Source: an uncultured Mycoplasmatota bacterium (GTDB lineage: Bacteria; Bacillota_I; Bacilli_A; RF39; UBA660). Taken from it: a stretch of 49,378 bases of DNA. Shown in pieces: positions 1 to 8,338 of the stretch. The position numbers were made by a program, and so were the translations under genes. Every line of letters starts with the position of its first letter. The stretch's first letter is position 1. The notes under the pieces were generated by a model that saw only the letters and a list, made by a program, of their open reading frames with translations, was not told where the DNA came from and did no database searches. The stretch covers positions 1-49,378 of the forward strand of contig URVV01000009.1 of assembly GCA_900551455.1 (NCBI GenBank), written 5' to 3'.

Positions 1-89
1 AATTTGTAAACTTAAATTCCATTGTAGGGTGGAAGTTACTTTTACAAGTGAGGTAAAGTTATATCCTTTTTAAAAACTAAAATTAATCA

Positions 90-118
90 TTTACATAATA
101 AGTTAAATTTGCTATAAT
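90..118 (+). promoter_or_regulatory. Sigma-A-type promoter of the giant surface protein gene
   Basis: A -35 box TTTACA (90-95) and a -10 box TATAAT (113-118) are separated by exactly 17 bases, with TGC just before the -10 as an extended -10 element. The local string TTTGCTATA recurs before the nuclease gene at 5063. Bases 1-89 show no gene I can support. Confidence 0.75.
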
Positions 119-180
119 TAAATAGATAATAGTCAGTAATTGTTAATAAGTATATAAAGTTAATGAATATAGGTGATGAA

Positions 181-3100
181 ATGAAAAAAAGAATAGTATT
201 AATTGTAAGCATTTTAACCATAGGTTTATTTCTTATAACAGGAACTTATGCTCTCCTTACGTGGAGAAGTAGTAATAGTCAACAAACCAATGTAACCTTT
301 AATTTGCCAGCAAATTTTGCTGATTATATTGATGTTAAAGGTGATGCTACCTTTGTAGGAGATCTTAATATTTCTGATAGTTACTTAAATGGTATCCATT
401 CAACAGTAACCATTAGTAAAAAAGAATATCTAAAAGACGTCAATGTTTATGCCACTCTTTACCTAAAAATAAATGAAATAGGGGATAATATTAAAAAATC
501 CAGTGCCCTAAAATGGGTAGTTACCAGTGGTAATAGTACTAATCCTGGTTCTATACTAAGCCAAGGTAATTTCTATGGTAAAAATAAAGATGATACAATA
601 ACCTTATTATATTATCAAGAAGTAACCCTAGAAGTTCAAGAATATACCATCTGGATATATCTAGATGCCAATGAAAATCCTTCTAGTAATCTAAGTGGAG
701 AAACCTTAGATGTTGATGTATTAACTGAAATAAATCAAGTAGTAACCGACAAGTTTGAAATAACTTCCAAGTCATATAGTAATTCTACAATAAGAGCTAC
801 CGCCATCAATACAACATACAATATTGTAGGTTATGCTGTAACAACAAGTAGTACAACCCCATCAACTTTTACTACAATTCCCTCATCAAGTCAAAATAAA
901 ATATATAATCTAGAATATCCATTAAGTGGCGATGTAACTGGAGATTATTATATTTGGTTTAAAGATAGTAAAGGTAATATAATAAATACCCTTCTAAGTA
1001 TTACAACTGTATCATTTGATAATATTGTAGTTACCTTAGATGATACTGAATATGCTTATACTGGTAGCGAAATAAAACCAATTTCTACCGTTACAATAAA
1101 TGGTAATGCCCTAGTAGAAGGAACAGACTATACTATAAGTTATAATAACAATATTAATATTGGTACTGCTTCCTTAACCGTAACTGGTATTGGCAATTAT
1201 AGTGGTACAAAAACAATTAACTTTACTATTGCTGATAAAACACCACCAACTTGTACTATTTCTGGCAACCCAACAACTTGGACTACTAGTGCAACCTTAA
1301 TTGCTACCGTTACCGATAATGTTGCTGTAACTGGTTATGCTTGGAGTAACAGTGCTGCTACTCCAAGCACATATACAACTATCAATACCGCTAGCACAAA
1401 TCTAACAAAAACTATAACAACTAATCAAATTATTTATATGCATATTAAAGATGCTGCTGGTAACACCGCATCCTGTAGTGCTAACGTTGAATATCTTGAT
1501 AGTGGTACCTGTACCGCTCCAACTATTATGGGAAGTGTTGCTAATAACACTTGGGCAACAAGTAACACTATTACTATTACCGGAGGTAACTGTGCATCTG
1601 GAGTAAATCACTACGTATATTGTGTTTCAACCACCGGAAGTAGTAGCTCCAACTGCACAGATTGGTCTAACACTTATGAAGAAGCCCTTAACTATAATAC
1701 TAATGGTACATACTATATCTTTGCTAGAGCTGTAAGTAATTCCAAGCCAAACGATACCGGAGAAGGCAATGGCATAGGTACATTTACTGTAAGAATAGAT
1801 AAAGATACTCCAGCCGCTCCAACAATAACTGGTACAACTGCTTCAGGATCTTGGGCAACAAGTAACACCTTAACTATCTCCGGCTCAAGTTCTACTTCAG
1901 GTATTCAAAAATACGAATACTGTGATTCAACATCCGAATCAAGTTGTACTGGTACTTGGAATACATATACCAGCTCAATGAAATATAACACTTGTGGAAA
2001 AAAATATGTCTTTGCTAGAGCTATTAACAATGTTCCTACAACCGGAACTGTCTCAAGTCCATATAAAGTATTTATCCTTCCAACAACTCCAACAATAACT
2101 GCAAGTAACTCTGATGGAGAAGTTGCAAGTGATAACTGGTCAACAAAAGATGTAACCATTACAATTACCGGAACAGGAGATACCTCTTGTGTAAATAAAT
2201 ATGAATATTGTACTAGTACAACTTCCAGTACAAGTTGTACCTCTTGGCAAACATATTCTCAAACAAATAAACCAGTAATAACTTATGAAGGAACAACTTA
2301 TGTCTTTGCTAGAGCTACTAATTCAGATAGTAAATCAAGTTCTTCAACTTCAGCCTATATTGTAAAAATTAGTAAAACTGCACCAACCTGTTCCCTAGAA
2401 GCTACAGCCAATGGTGTAAAATTCAAATCCTACAGTAGTGACGTAGTCGCTTGGGGCTTATCAAATGATTCAACTCCAGTATATAATGGAACAGCCTCAT
2501 CAACCCTTCCATTAAGTGCTGGAACAAAATACGGTTATGTAAAAAATGAAATGGGCAATGTTGGTGTATGTACAAAACCAATAACTTCAGCTACTAATAC
2601 CTATACTTGTAGCAAAGATGCCACCCCATTATATACCTGTAATAAAGGAGCAACTCCAGTATATACTTGTACTAAAGCTGCTACCGTATCAGGATCAAGT
2701 AATGTAAGTTGTAATACCTCATCAAGATATAATAGTCCATCAACCCAGTGTTCAAGTGGTTATACCTACAACGGAAACTCTTGTAGTGTATCATATTCTT
2801 GTACCTCAGGACACACCTTAAATGGTACTACTTGTAGTTATGGAGCTAGTGAATCATCATATACATGTAGAACTCAAGGTACAACAAAATATACTTGTAC
2901 TTGTCCAAGCGGTCACACTTCAGACACTCCAACTACTCAAAATGCTTGTACAATCTATTGTAATAACTATTATGGAGATTCATCAGGAACACTAACAACA
3001 TCCACAACCTGCCCATCACCATGGCCTAATGCCCACGTAAGCAGTGGCGGATACTGTTATGTATATCAAGCAAGCAGTTGTAGAACTTGGACAAAAGTAG

Positions 3101-4968
3101 GTACAAATTATACTTGTGACTCAAACAGTCATAGCTTATCAGGATCTAACTGTAGTTATACAGCCACTCCATCATATACTGGAACAATTAACTGTAATAC
3201 TTACAGTTGTAGTACCGGTACCCTAAATGGAACAAACTGTAACCTAACTAATCAAACAAGTTGTTCATCAGGCTGGACAAAGTCGGACTCTACCGGATAT
3301 ACCTGTCCTGTAGGTACCTTAAACGGTTCAAACTGTTATCAATATAATCAAGCATCCTGCTCATCAGGCTGGACAAAGCAAGATGAAATTACCGGATATA
3401 CCTGCTCAACTGGTACTCTAAACGGCTCATCTTGCTACCTATATGAACAATCATCTTGTTCATCAGGCTGGACTTCAGAATCTAATCCAGCTACCTGTAA
3501 AACCGGAACAAAAATTGGAAATTACTGTATAGATGACGTATGGACAATAACCTTAGATGATCAATCGGCAACAACTGCTGGAACAACATCTATTACCGTA
3601 GAATTAGAACAATCCCTACCAAGTATCAGTGTTCCAAGTAAAACTGGATATACCTTTGGTGGATACTATAGTGGTACAAATGGTACTGGAACACAATATT
3701 ATACTTCAAGTGGAACAACTACTCAAAGTTGTACAAGTTCAACACCAATAACCTTGTATGCTAAATGGACAGCTAATACTTATACCATTACCTTTAATCC
3801 AAATGAAGGTTCAGTTTCTCAAACAACTAAAACAGTTACCTATGGTTCAACTTATGGAGAATTACCAACACCAACAAGAACAGCTTATAATTTTACTGGT
3901 TGGTATACAGCCATTAATGGCGGAACCCAAGTATTAGCAACTGATACTGTAAATATCACTAGTAATATAACCTTATATGCAAGATGGGTATCTGCTGCCT
4001 ATACCGTTACTTATAACTGTAATGGTGGTGGAACAGCCCCAGCCACTCTAACTTGTTATGCCGGAACAGATTGTTCTCTAACCACAGCAGCGACAGCCTG
4101 CAGTACATATAAATATACTAAAGGAACAAGTGGTTCAGTATATTACGTCAATGGTTGGTCAACAAGTTCAAGTGCAACAAGCCCAACTTATACTACAAGT
4201 ATTAACAAATCAGATACATCAAATGTAACCTTATATGCCGTATATAACGATTACTTCTCATACACAGGAAGCTATGAAGTATGTAGTGATAGTGACTGTT
4301 CATCAGGAAGTGGTACTGGCAACTGGAGAATAATGTTTAAATCAAGCGGAACCTATACATCAAAATCAAATCTAGGAATTGACATCTTCCTTGTTGGTGG
4401 CGGCGGTGGCGGTGCTTCTACCACTCTAAAAAATTATGGTTCAGGTGGCGGTGGTGGTGGATACACCAAAACATATAGCTCTATAATGCTCACTCAAAAT
4501 GGCACCACTACAGTTACAATTGGTTCAGGCGGTGCAATTGCTACCGCTGGTGGAAGCTCTTCATTTGGAACAAGTTACACAGTAAACGGTGGTGGAGCCG
4601 GAACAGCTAGTTACCGTTGGGGTACTGGTTCAGGTGGAGCCGGAGGTTCAGGCGGTGGAGCTGGAGCCTATGGTGATTACTCTGGTGGTTCAGGTGGAAG
4701 TAATGGAGGTAATGGTGGTTATGTTGGACAAGGAAGTAATCCTGGTTCAGCAGGTACTGGACAAGGAACAACTACTCGTGCCTTTGGCGAAACATCAGGA
4801 ACCCTTTATGCCAGTGGCGGAACTGGTGGCGGTCGAAACAATGGCAATGGTACTGCTGGTGGAGCTAATACCGGAAACGGTGGCGGCGGTGGCGGTACAA
4901 CCGGTTCATCTACCCATACAGGAGCCGCTGGTGGCTCAGGTATTATCATCATTCGTAATGCCAGATAA
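181..4968 (+). CDS. Giant exported repeat protein with Cys-rich and Gly-rich regions
   Basis: A secreted or surface-exposed protein of about 1595 residues; its function is not recognised. The start at 181 is preferred over an in-frame ATG at 163 because AGGTGAT lies just upstream and a signal peptide then begins at once (lysines, hydrophobic core, GTYALLTW). The signal resembles those cleaved by SipW-type peptidases. Residues near 283-355 match a common firmicute surface beta-repeat (YTGSEIKP, GTDYTISYNNN). Ig-like repeats with aromatic and Cys pairs occupy about 445-733. A Cys-dense region (about 806-1113) follows, then InlB/Flg_new-type beta repeats (GYTFGGYYSG, ITLYAKW) around 1120-1275. 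The C-terminal 190 residues are extremely Gly/Ser/Thr-rich and end in IIIIRNAR. No LPXTG motif or C-terminal membrane anchor is seen, so attachment is unknown. It has its own promoter and terminator. Confidence 0.85.
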   Translation: MKKRIVLIVSILTIGLFLITGTYALLTWRSSNSQQTNVTFNLPANFADYIDVKGDATFVGDLNISDSYLNGIHSTVTISKKEYLKDVNVYATLYLKINEIGDNIKKSSALKWVVTSGNSTNPGSILSQGNFYGKNKDDTITLLYYQEVTLEVQEYTIWIYLDANENPSSNLSGETLDVDVLTEINQVVTDKFEITSKSYSNSTIRATAINTTYNIVGYAVTTSSTTPSTFTTIPSSSQNKIYNLEYPLSGDVTGDYYIWFKDSKGNIINTLLSITTVSFDNIVVTLDDTEYAYTGSEIKPISTVTINGNALVEGTDYTISYNNNINIGTASLTVTGIGNYSGTKTINFTIADKTPPTCTISGNPTTWTTSATLIATVTDNVAVTGYAWSNSAATPSTYTTINTASTNLTKTITTNQIIYMHIKDAAGNTASCSANVEYLDSGTCTAPTIMGSVANNTWATSNTITITGGNCASGVNHYVYCVSTTGSSSSNCTDWSNTYEEALNYNTNGTYYIFARAVSNSKPNDTGEGNGIGTFTVRIDKDTPAAPTITGTTASGSWATSNTLTISGSSSTSGIQKYEYCDSTSESSCTGTWNTYTSSMKYNTCGKKYVFARAINNVPTTGTVSSPYKVFILPTTPTITASNSDGEVASDNWSTKDVTITITGTGDTSCVNKYEYCTSTTSSTSCTSWQTYSQTNKPVITYEGTTYVFARATNSDSKSSSSTSAYIVKISKTAPTCSLEATANGVKFKSYSSDVVAWGLSNDSTPVYNGTASSTLPLSAGTKYGYVKNEMGNVGVCTKPITSATNTYTCSKDATPLYTCNKGATPVYTCTKAATVSGSSNVSCNTSSRYNSPSTQCSSGYTYNGNSCSVSYSCTSGHTLNGTTCSYGASESSYTCRTQGTTKYTCTCPSGHTSDTPTTQNACTIYCNNYYGDSSGTLTTSTTCPSPWPNAHVSSGGYCYVYQASSCRTWTKVGTNYTCDSNSHSLSGSNCSYTATPSYTGTINCNTYSCSTGTLNGTNCNLTNQTSCSSGWTKSDSTGYTCPVGTLNGSNCYQYNQASCSSGWTKQDEITGYTCSTGTLNGSSCYLYEQSSCSSGWTSESNPATCKTGTKIGNYCIDDVWTITLDDQSATTAGTTSITVELEQSLPSISVPSKTGYTFGGYYSGTNGTGTQYYTSSGTTTQSCTSSTPITLYAKWTANTYTITFNPNEGSVSQTTKTVTYGSTYGELPTPTRTAYNFTGWYTAINGGTQVLATDTVNITSNITLYARWVSAAYTVTYNCNGGGTAPATLTCYAGTDCSLTTAATACSTYKYTKGTSGSVYYVNGWSTSSSATSPTYTTSINKSDTSNVTLYAVYNDYFSYTGSYEVCSDSDCSSGSGTGNWRIMFKSSGTYTSKSNLGIDIFLVGGGGGGASTTLKNYGSGGGGGGYTKTYSSIMLTQNGTTTVTIGSGGAIATAGGSSSFGTSYTVNGGGAGTASYRWGTGSGGAGGSGGGAGAYGDYSGGSGGSNGGNGGYVGQGSNPGSAGTGQGTTTRAFGETSGTLYASGGTGGGRNNGNGTAGGANTGNGGGGGGTTGSSTHTGAAGGSGIIIIRNAR
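3229..3513 (+). repeat. Tandem 32-33-residue Cys repeats within the surface protein gene
   Basis: The DNA string TCATCAGGCTGGAC recurs at 3265, 3361 and 3460, a period of 96 then 99 bases. Each unit encodes CSSGWT, then a variable stretch, GTLNGS-type, and CY. A shorter 30-base series coding YTC-x-K-x-AT lies near 2610-2690. These repeats could expand or contract by slippage or recombination. Confidence 0.75.
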
Positions 4969-4985
4969 TACTTAACATTAATAAT

Positions 4986-5024
4986 AGACTATTAGTATGA
5001 ATACTAACTACTAATAGTCTTTTA
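4986..5024 (+). terminator. Rho-independent terminator after the surface protein gene
   Basis: A perfect 12-bp inverted repeat, AGACTATTAGTA (4986-4997) and TACTAATAGTCT (5009-5020), is followed by TTTTAAT. It lies 18 bases after the stop codon. Confidence 0.85.
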
Positions 5025-5039
5025 ATATTAACTTCTAAG

Positions 5040-5068
5040 TTTACAACTACTAAGAAATTTGCTATACT
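5040..5068 (+). promoter_or_regulatory. Promoter of the secreted nuclease gene
   Basis: TTTACA (5040-5045), a 17-base spacer and TATACT (5063-5068), with a TGC extended -10. The surroundings, AAATTTGCTATA, match the promoter at 90-118, so the two export genes may share promoter strength or control. Confidence 0.7.
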
Positions 5069-5092
5069 TAATATGAAAGTAGTGATAGTAAT

Positions 5093-5743
5093 ATGAAAAA
5101 GAAATTAATTTTAATAATAAGCCTTTTCTTCATTTCTCTCCCAAATATTTATGCCAATACAAGAGAAACCGTAAAATTATCAAAATGTGTTGATGGCGAT
5201 ACCATAAAAGTTTTAATTAAAGACAAAGAATATACCGTCAGATTTTTAGCTGTTGACACCCCCGAATCCGTTCATCCAACCAAAAAGGAAGAATACTATG
5301 GTAAAGAAGCCAGCGATTATACTTGTAATAGAGTAAAAAACGCTAAAAAAATCGAATTAGAGTATGATTCAAATAGCGATAAGACTGATAAATATGATAG
5401 ATTATTAGCTTGGATTTTTTTAGACGATAAACTACTTCAAAAAGATCTTGTCGCCTCTGGCTACGCCAAAGTGGCATATCTTTACGGAAATTATAAATAT
5501 ACCAACACTTTAAAAGAAGAACAAGAATTAGCATCTGCTAAAAATATCGGCATTTGGGACACAGAAAGTGCTAACAAATTTAATAATAACTCATTAGATA
5601 ATAGCAAAAATACTGTTTCTGAAAACGAATACAGTACCAAAGAAATAATCATTATCACCATTCTCTTACTAATAATCGTTTTTATCGGAGATAAAAGTAT
5701 AAAAAATAAAGCCAAAAGAAAAATCAAACAATATTTAAAATAG
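5093..5743 (+). CDS. Secreted, membrane-anchored thermonuclease-like protein
   Basis: A staphylococcal-nuclease-fold (SNase) enzyme predicted to cut DNA or RNA outside the membrane, using calcium as in the family. A signal peptide (residues 1-21, ending IYA) precedes the SNase domain (about 26-155). Residues equivalent to the catalytic set are present: R50, D55 and E58 in RFLAVDTPES, and R103 in YDRLLAW; CVDGDTIK is the usual first strand. After a polar linker, a hydrophobic segment (about 185-203) followed by lysines looks like a C-terminal membrane anchor, so the nuclease probably stays on the cell. The start ATG is preceded by GTGAT. The Nudix gene follows after 13 bases, suggesting co-transcription. 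Roles in scavenging nucleic acids or degrading extracellular DNA are inference. Confidence 0.88.
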   Translation: MKKKLILIISLFFISLPNIYANTRETVKLSKCVDGDTIKVLIKDKEYTVRFLAVDTPESVHPTKKEEYYGKEASDYTCNRVKNAKKIELEYDSNSDKTDKYDRLLAWIFLDDKLLQKDLVASGYAKVAYLYGNYKYTNTLKEEQELASAKNIGIWDTESANKFNNNSLDNSKNTVSENEYSTKEIIIITILLLIIVFIGDKSIKNKAKRKIKQYLK

Positions 5744-5756
5744 TAGGGAGTCTATT

Positions 5757-6260
5757 ATGCAAAAAGTATTTTATAACAATGACAATTTAAATAAATCTGA
5801 AATAGATGAGACTGTTACAAGAGTCAAAGCAATTATTATAAATGATAGTCTATCCCTTCTTCTAGGATACTCCGATAATTCATATCACTTTCCCGGAGGT
5901 CATCTTGAAAAAGGTGAATCCCTCGAAGAAGGTTTACAACGCGAATTATCAGAAGAGACCGGTATCAATATAACCAATATTCAAAAACCATTCCTTTTAA
6001 TCAGATCCTATCATAAAAACTATCGAAATACCCACAAAAATAGAGAAAATCTAATCTATTACTACAAAATATTTACCAATGAATCCCCCCATTTAGATAG
6101 CATTCATTTAGATAAAAGAGAAATAAAAGGAAACTATCACTTAGAGAAAATACCCCTAAATAAGGTAAAAGAACGATTAAATCAAACCATTAATTTAAAC
6201 CCTATCAATAAATTAATTTATAAAGAAATGTTAATTGCCCTAGAAAAAATTTCCCAATAA
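5757..6260 (+). CDS. Nudix hydrolase
   Basis: A 167-residue Nudix-family pyrophosphohydrolase. The Nudix box is complete at residues 48-70: G48, E54, R62-E63, E66-E67 and G69 fit G-x5-E-x7-RE-U-x-EE-x-GU, which binds the metal and nucleoside diphosphate substrate. Substrate cannot be deduced; the family includes house-cleaning enzymes, ADP-ribose and 8-oxo-dGTP hydrolases. It starts after GGGAG, 13 bases behind the nuclease gene, so both may form one transcript. The stop codon lies 14 bases before the sigG leader hairpin, which is also placed to terminate this transcript. Confidence 0.85.
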   Translation: MQKVFYNNDNLNKSEIDETVTRVKAIIINDSLSLLLGYSDNSYHFPGGHLEKGESLEEGLQRELSEETGINITNIQKPFLLIRSYHKNYRNTHKNRENLIYYYKIFTNESPHLDSIHLDKREIKGNYHLEKIPLNKVKERLNQTINLNPINKLIYKEMLIALEKISQ

Positions 6261-6263
6261 TTT

Positions 6264-6306
6264 GTATATTTTTTCTCCTTTCACAACAATATAGATGTGA
6301 AAGGAG
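6264..6306 (+). promoter_or_regulatory. sigG leader: hairpin masking the ribosome binding site, with candidate forespore promoter
   Basis: CTCCTTTCACA (6275-6285) and TGTGAAAGGAG (6296-6306) form a perfect 11-bp hairpin with a 10-base loop. The right arm contains the sigG Shine-Dalgarno AAAGGAG, five bases before ATG 6312, and is followed by TTTTT, so it could also terminate transcription. Overlapping it, GTATA (6264-6268), 18 bases and CAATATA (6287-6293) resemble the forespore sigma consensus (GHATR, then CATnnTA) with one mismatch in the -10. RNA started there would begin near 6300 and lack the left arm. Confidence 0.7.
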
Positions 6307-6311
6307 TTTTT

Positions 6312-7085
6312 ATGTCAAAATATAAAGTTGATATTTGTGGAGTAAATACCAGTTCTATAAAAGTATTATCCAATGAGGAAAACTATCAATTATTTGAAAA
6401 AATGCATCAAGGAGATCCCTTTGCAAGAGAAGACTTAATTAATGGCAATTTAAAATTAGTTCTCTCAGCCTTAAAAAAATTTAACAATAAAGTAGATAAT
6501 TTAGATGATCTATTTCAAGTAGGAACTCTAGGACTTGTCAAAGCTATTGATAATTTTGATATGTCATACGGAGTAACATTATCTACCTATGCTTATCCCT
6601 TAATTGAAGGAGAAATGAAAAGATATATTCGTGATAATATTTCCCTAAGAATATCTCGCAGTGTAAAAGATCTTGCCCATAAAATAAGTCGCCTAAAAGA
6701 AGAATTAACTACCACTGAAGGTACTCCTCCAAAAGATAAAGAAATCGCTGACATTCTAGGAGTTAGTGAATATGATATTGCTAATGCACTAAATTCCCTA
6801 AAAGAACCAGTAAGTATGTATGAACCAATCTATAATGATGGTGGTGATACTATCTATTTATGTGATCAATTAGCCATAAAAGAAGATGTCTATGACAAAG
6901 ATTTAAAACTAGCCCTAGAAAAAGCCATGGAAAAATTAAAAAAACGTGAACTTCAAATTCTAAAAGATCGCTTCCTAATAGGTAAAACTCAAATGGAAAT
7001 CGCTGATGAACTAGGCATTAGTCAAGCCCAAATTTCAAGAATAGAAAAAAGTGCCATTACCAATATCAAAAAACTAATTCGCTAG
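6312..7085 (+). CDS. sigG: RNA polymerase sigma-G factor (late forespore)
   Basis: A 257-residue sporulation sigma factor that directs late forespore transcription. It begins SKYKVDICGVNTSS, very like the Bacillus SigG N-terminus, and carries the diagnostic EPIYNDGGD. Region 2 (about 38-105) has DDLFQVGTLGLVKAIDNFD and the -10-binding STYAYPLIEGE-R-YIRD; region 3 is around 115-170; region 4 (about 205-254) has GKTQMEIADELGISQAQISR as its helix-turn-helix. ATG 6312 is chosen over an in-frame GTG at 6297 because it matches the family start and follows AAAGGAG. The gene sits behind a hairpin that hides its ribosome binding site and is followed 22 bases later by ylmC, as in other firmicutes. Confidence 0.95.
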   Translation: MSKYKVDICGVNTSSIKVLSNEENYQLFEKMHQGDPFAREDLINGNLKLVLSALKKFNNKVDNLDDLFQVGTLGLVKAIDNFDMSYGVTLSTYAYPLIEGEMKRYIRDNISLRISRSVKDLAHKISRLKEELTTTEGTPPKDKEIADILGVSEYDIANALNSLKEPVSMYEPIYNDGGDTIYLCDQLAIKEDVYDKDLKLALEKAMEKLKKRELQILKDRFLIGKTQMEIADELGISQAQISRIEKSAITNIKKLIR

Positions 7086-7107
7086 CATATACTTTATTGG
7101 TGATAAT

Positions 7108-7332
7108 ATGCGTTTATCAGACTTACAACTAAAAGAAATAGTAAATATATATAATGGCAAAAGAATAGGCATTATCGTTGACGCCATAGTAGATGAAAAA
7201 GGATATATTAAGAATCTTATTTTAGAAGAAAAAAGAGGCCGTAAATTTTCCCGAGAAGAATATAATATTTCTTGGACCCAAATTATAAAAATAGGAGATG
7301 ACATAATTTTAGTAGATACTAGAAATAAATAA
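7108..7332 (+). CDS. ylmC: YlmC/YmxH-family PRC-barrel sporulation protein
   Basis: A 74-residue PRC-barrel-like protein of the YlmC/YmxH family. It begins MRLSDLQLKEIVNIYNGKRIG, followed by strands alternating with GYI, and ends with the typical WTQIIKIGDDIILVD. Family members are linked to sporulation; their biochemical role is unknown. Ribosome binding site GGTGAT lies three bases before ATG. Its position directly after sigG matches Bacillus and supports the assignment. Confidence 0.85.
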   Translation: MRLSDLQLKEIVNIYNGKRIGIIVDAIVDEKGYIKNLILEEKRGRKFSREEYNISWTQIIKIGDDIILVDTRNK

Positions 7333-7405
7333 CTACTTTTGTCGAAACCCTTTTAAATTTTTAAAATAAGTGTTATCATCTAATAAAAGTAAAGGAGATA
7401 ACCTA

Positions 7406-7507
7406 ATGCCAGACTATATTTTATTAGATGATATGATAGATGATATGATAGATAATATATCATATATAAAACTTAATTCTTACTTAAATTTAGATAAGGA
7501 TAATTGA
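7406..7507 (+). CDS. Putative 33-residue acidic small protein
   Basis: A short ORF with a strong ribosome binding site, AAAGGAGAT, eight bases before ATG. It encodes MPDYILLDDMIDDMIDN followed by ISYIKLNSYLNLDKDN. It is acidic, with a repeated DDMI, and could form an amphipathic helix. A hairpin terminator overlaps the stop codon, so the unit looks self-contained. No family is recognised; the good ribosome binding site and dedicated terminator are the support. Confidence 0.5.
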   Translation: MPDYILLDDMIDDMIDNISYIKLNSYLNLDKDN

Positions 7508-7525
7508 TTTATCCTTGTTTTTATT
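7496..7525 (+). terminator. Terminator of the 33-residue ORF
   Basis: AAGGATAA (7496-7503) pairs with TTATCCTT (7509-7516) around a five-base loop and is followed by GTTTTTATTTT. Confidence 0.75.
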
Positions 7526-7532
7526 TTATAAT
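7504..7532 (+). promoter_or_regulatory. rnhB promoter overlapping the terminator
   Basis: TTGATT (7504-7509), a 17-base spacer and a perfect TATAAT (7527-7532). The -35 box sits in the loop and right arm of the preceding terminator. Predicted start is near 7539, leaving a leader of about nine bases before rnhB. Confidence 0.6.
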
Positions 7533-7547
7533 TATTATGTGATAAAT

Positions 7548-8180
7548 ATGAAAGTAAAAGAACAAATTGATAATTATAAATATGAAAGGGAATTAAATAT
7601 AAAAGGAATAAACCTAATAGCAGGTGTTGATGAAGTAGGAAGAGGTCCTCTAATAGGTCCTGTCGTAGCCTCTGCCGTTATTCTCCCCAAAGACTTCCAT
7701 CTAGAAGGTTTAACTGACTCTAAAAAATTATCTGAGAAAAAAAGAGAACTATTTTATCAAATTATAAAAGAACAAGCTATATCAATTGGTATTGGTATTA
7801 TCTCTGAAAAAAGAATCGATGAAATAAACATCTATGAAGCTACTAAAGAGGCTATGATAACTGCCATTAATAACTTAAATCCGCAACCAGAACACATCCT
7901 AATTGATGCTATGCCTCTAAATATCTCTATTCCCACAACATCTATTATAAAAGGTGATTATTTAAGTATCAGTATCTCTGCTGCCTCTGTAATAGCCAAA
8001 GTAACAAGAGATCATATGCTCTATGAAATGGATAAAGAATATCCTATGTATGATCTAAAGAATAATAAAGGTTATGGTACAAAAAAACATCTTGAAGCTA
8101 TAAAAAAATATGGTATTACCAAATATCATCGTCTAAGTTATAAACCTGTAAGTCTTTATAAAGATACAATAAATCAATAA
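7548..8180 (+). CDS. rnhB: Ribonuclease HII
   Basis: A 210-residue type 2 RNase H that cleaves the RNA strand of RNA/DNA hybrids and single ribonucleotides in DNA, using Mn or Mg. AGVDEVGRGPLIGPVVASAV carries the catalytic D28-E29 pair and the GRG substrate-recognition motif; LTDSKKLSEKKRE and HILIDAM supply the further acidic residues; SVIAKVTRDH is the usual helix. The start at 7548 follows GTGAT, and the family N-terminus fits; an upstream extension to 7515 would run through the promoter. It is followed by typA under a separate promoter. Confidence 0.93.
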   Translation: MKVKEQIDNYKYERELNIKGINLIAGVDEVGRGPLIGPVVASAVILPKDFHLEGLTDSKKLSEKKRELFYQIIKEQAISIGIGIISEKRIDEINIYEATKEAMITAINNLNPQPEHILIDAMPLNISIPTTSIIKGDYLSISISAASVIAKVTRDHMLYEMDKEYPMYDLKNNKGYGTKKHLEAIKKYGITKYHRLSYKPVSLYKDTINQ

Positions 8181-8278
8181 AAAGATCCAACTTCAAACTT
8201 TAACTTCATCATATCCTTTTATTTATTCTTAATAAATTAATATAATTAAGTAAATTCCATTAAAAACAAACATTTTTC

Positions 8279-8307
8279 TTGTCTTTTTTTAAAAATTGTC
8301 TTATAAT
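8279..8307 (+). promoter_or_regulatory. typA promoter
   Basis: TTGTCT (8279-8284), 17 bases and TATAAT (8302-8307), about 31 bases before the typA start. Confidence 0.65.
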
Positions 8308-8338
8308 TATGACTTGTGTGAAGAAAGAAGAGTAAAGT

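Noticed and set aside
4589..4975. 128-codon ORF in another frame of the Gly-rich tail
   Set aside because: Alternate reading of GGN-rich repeats gives V, E, P and Q repeats without a family or start signal; chance frame.
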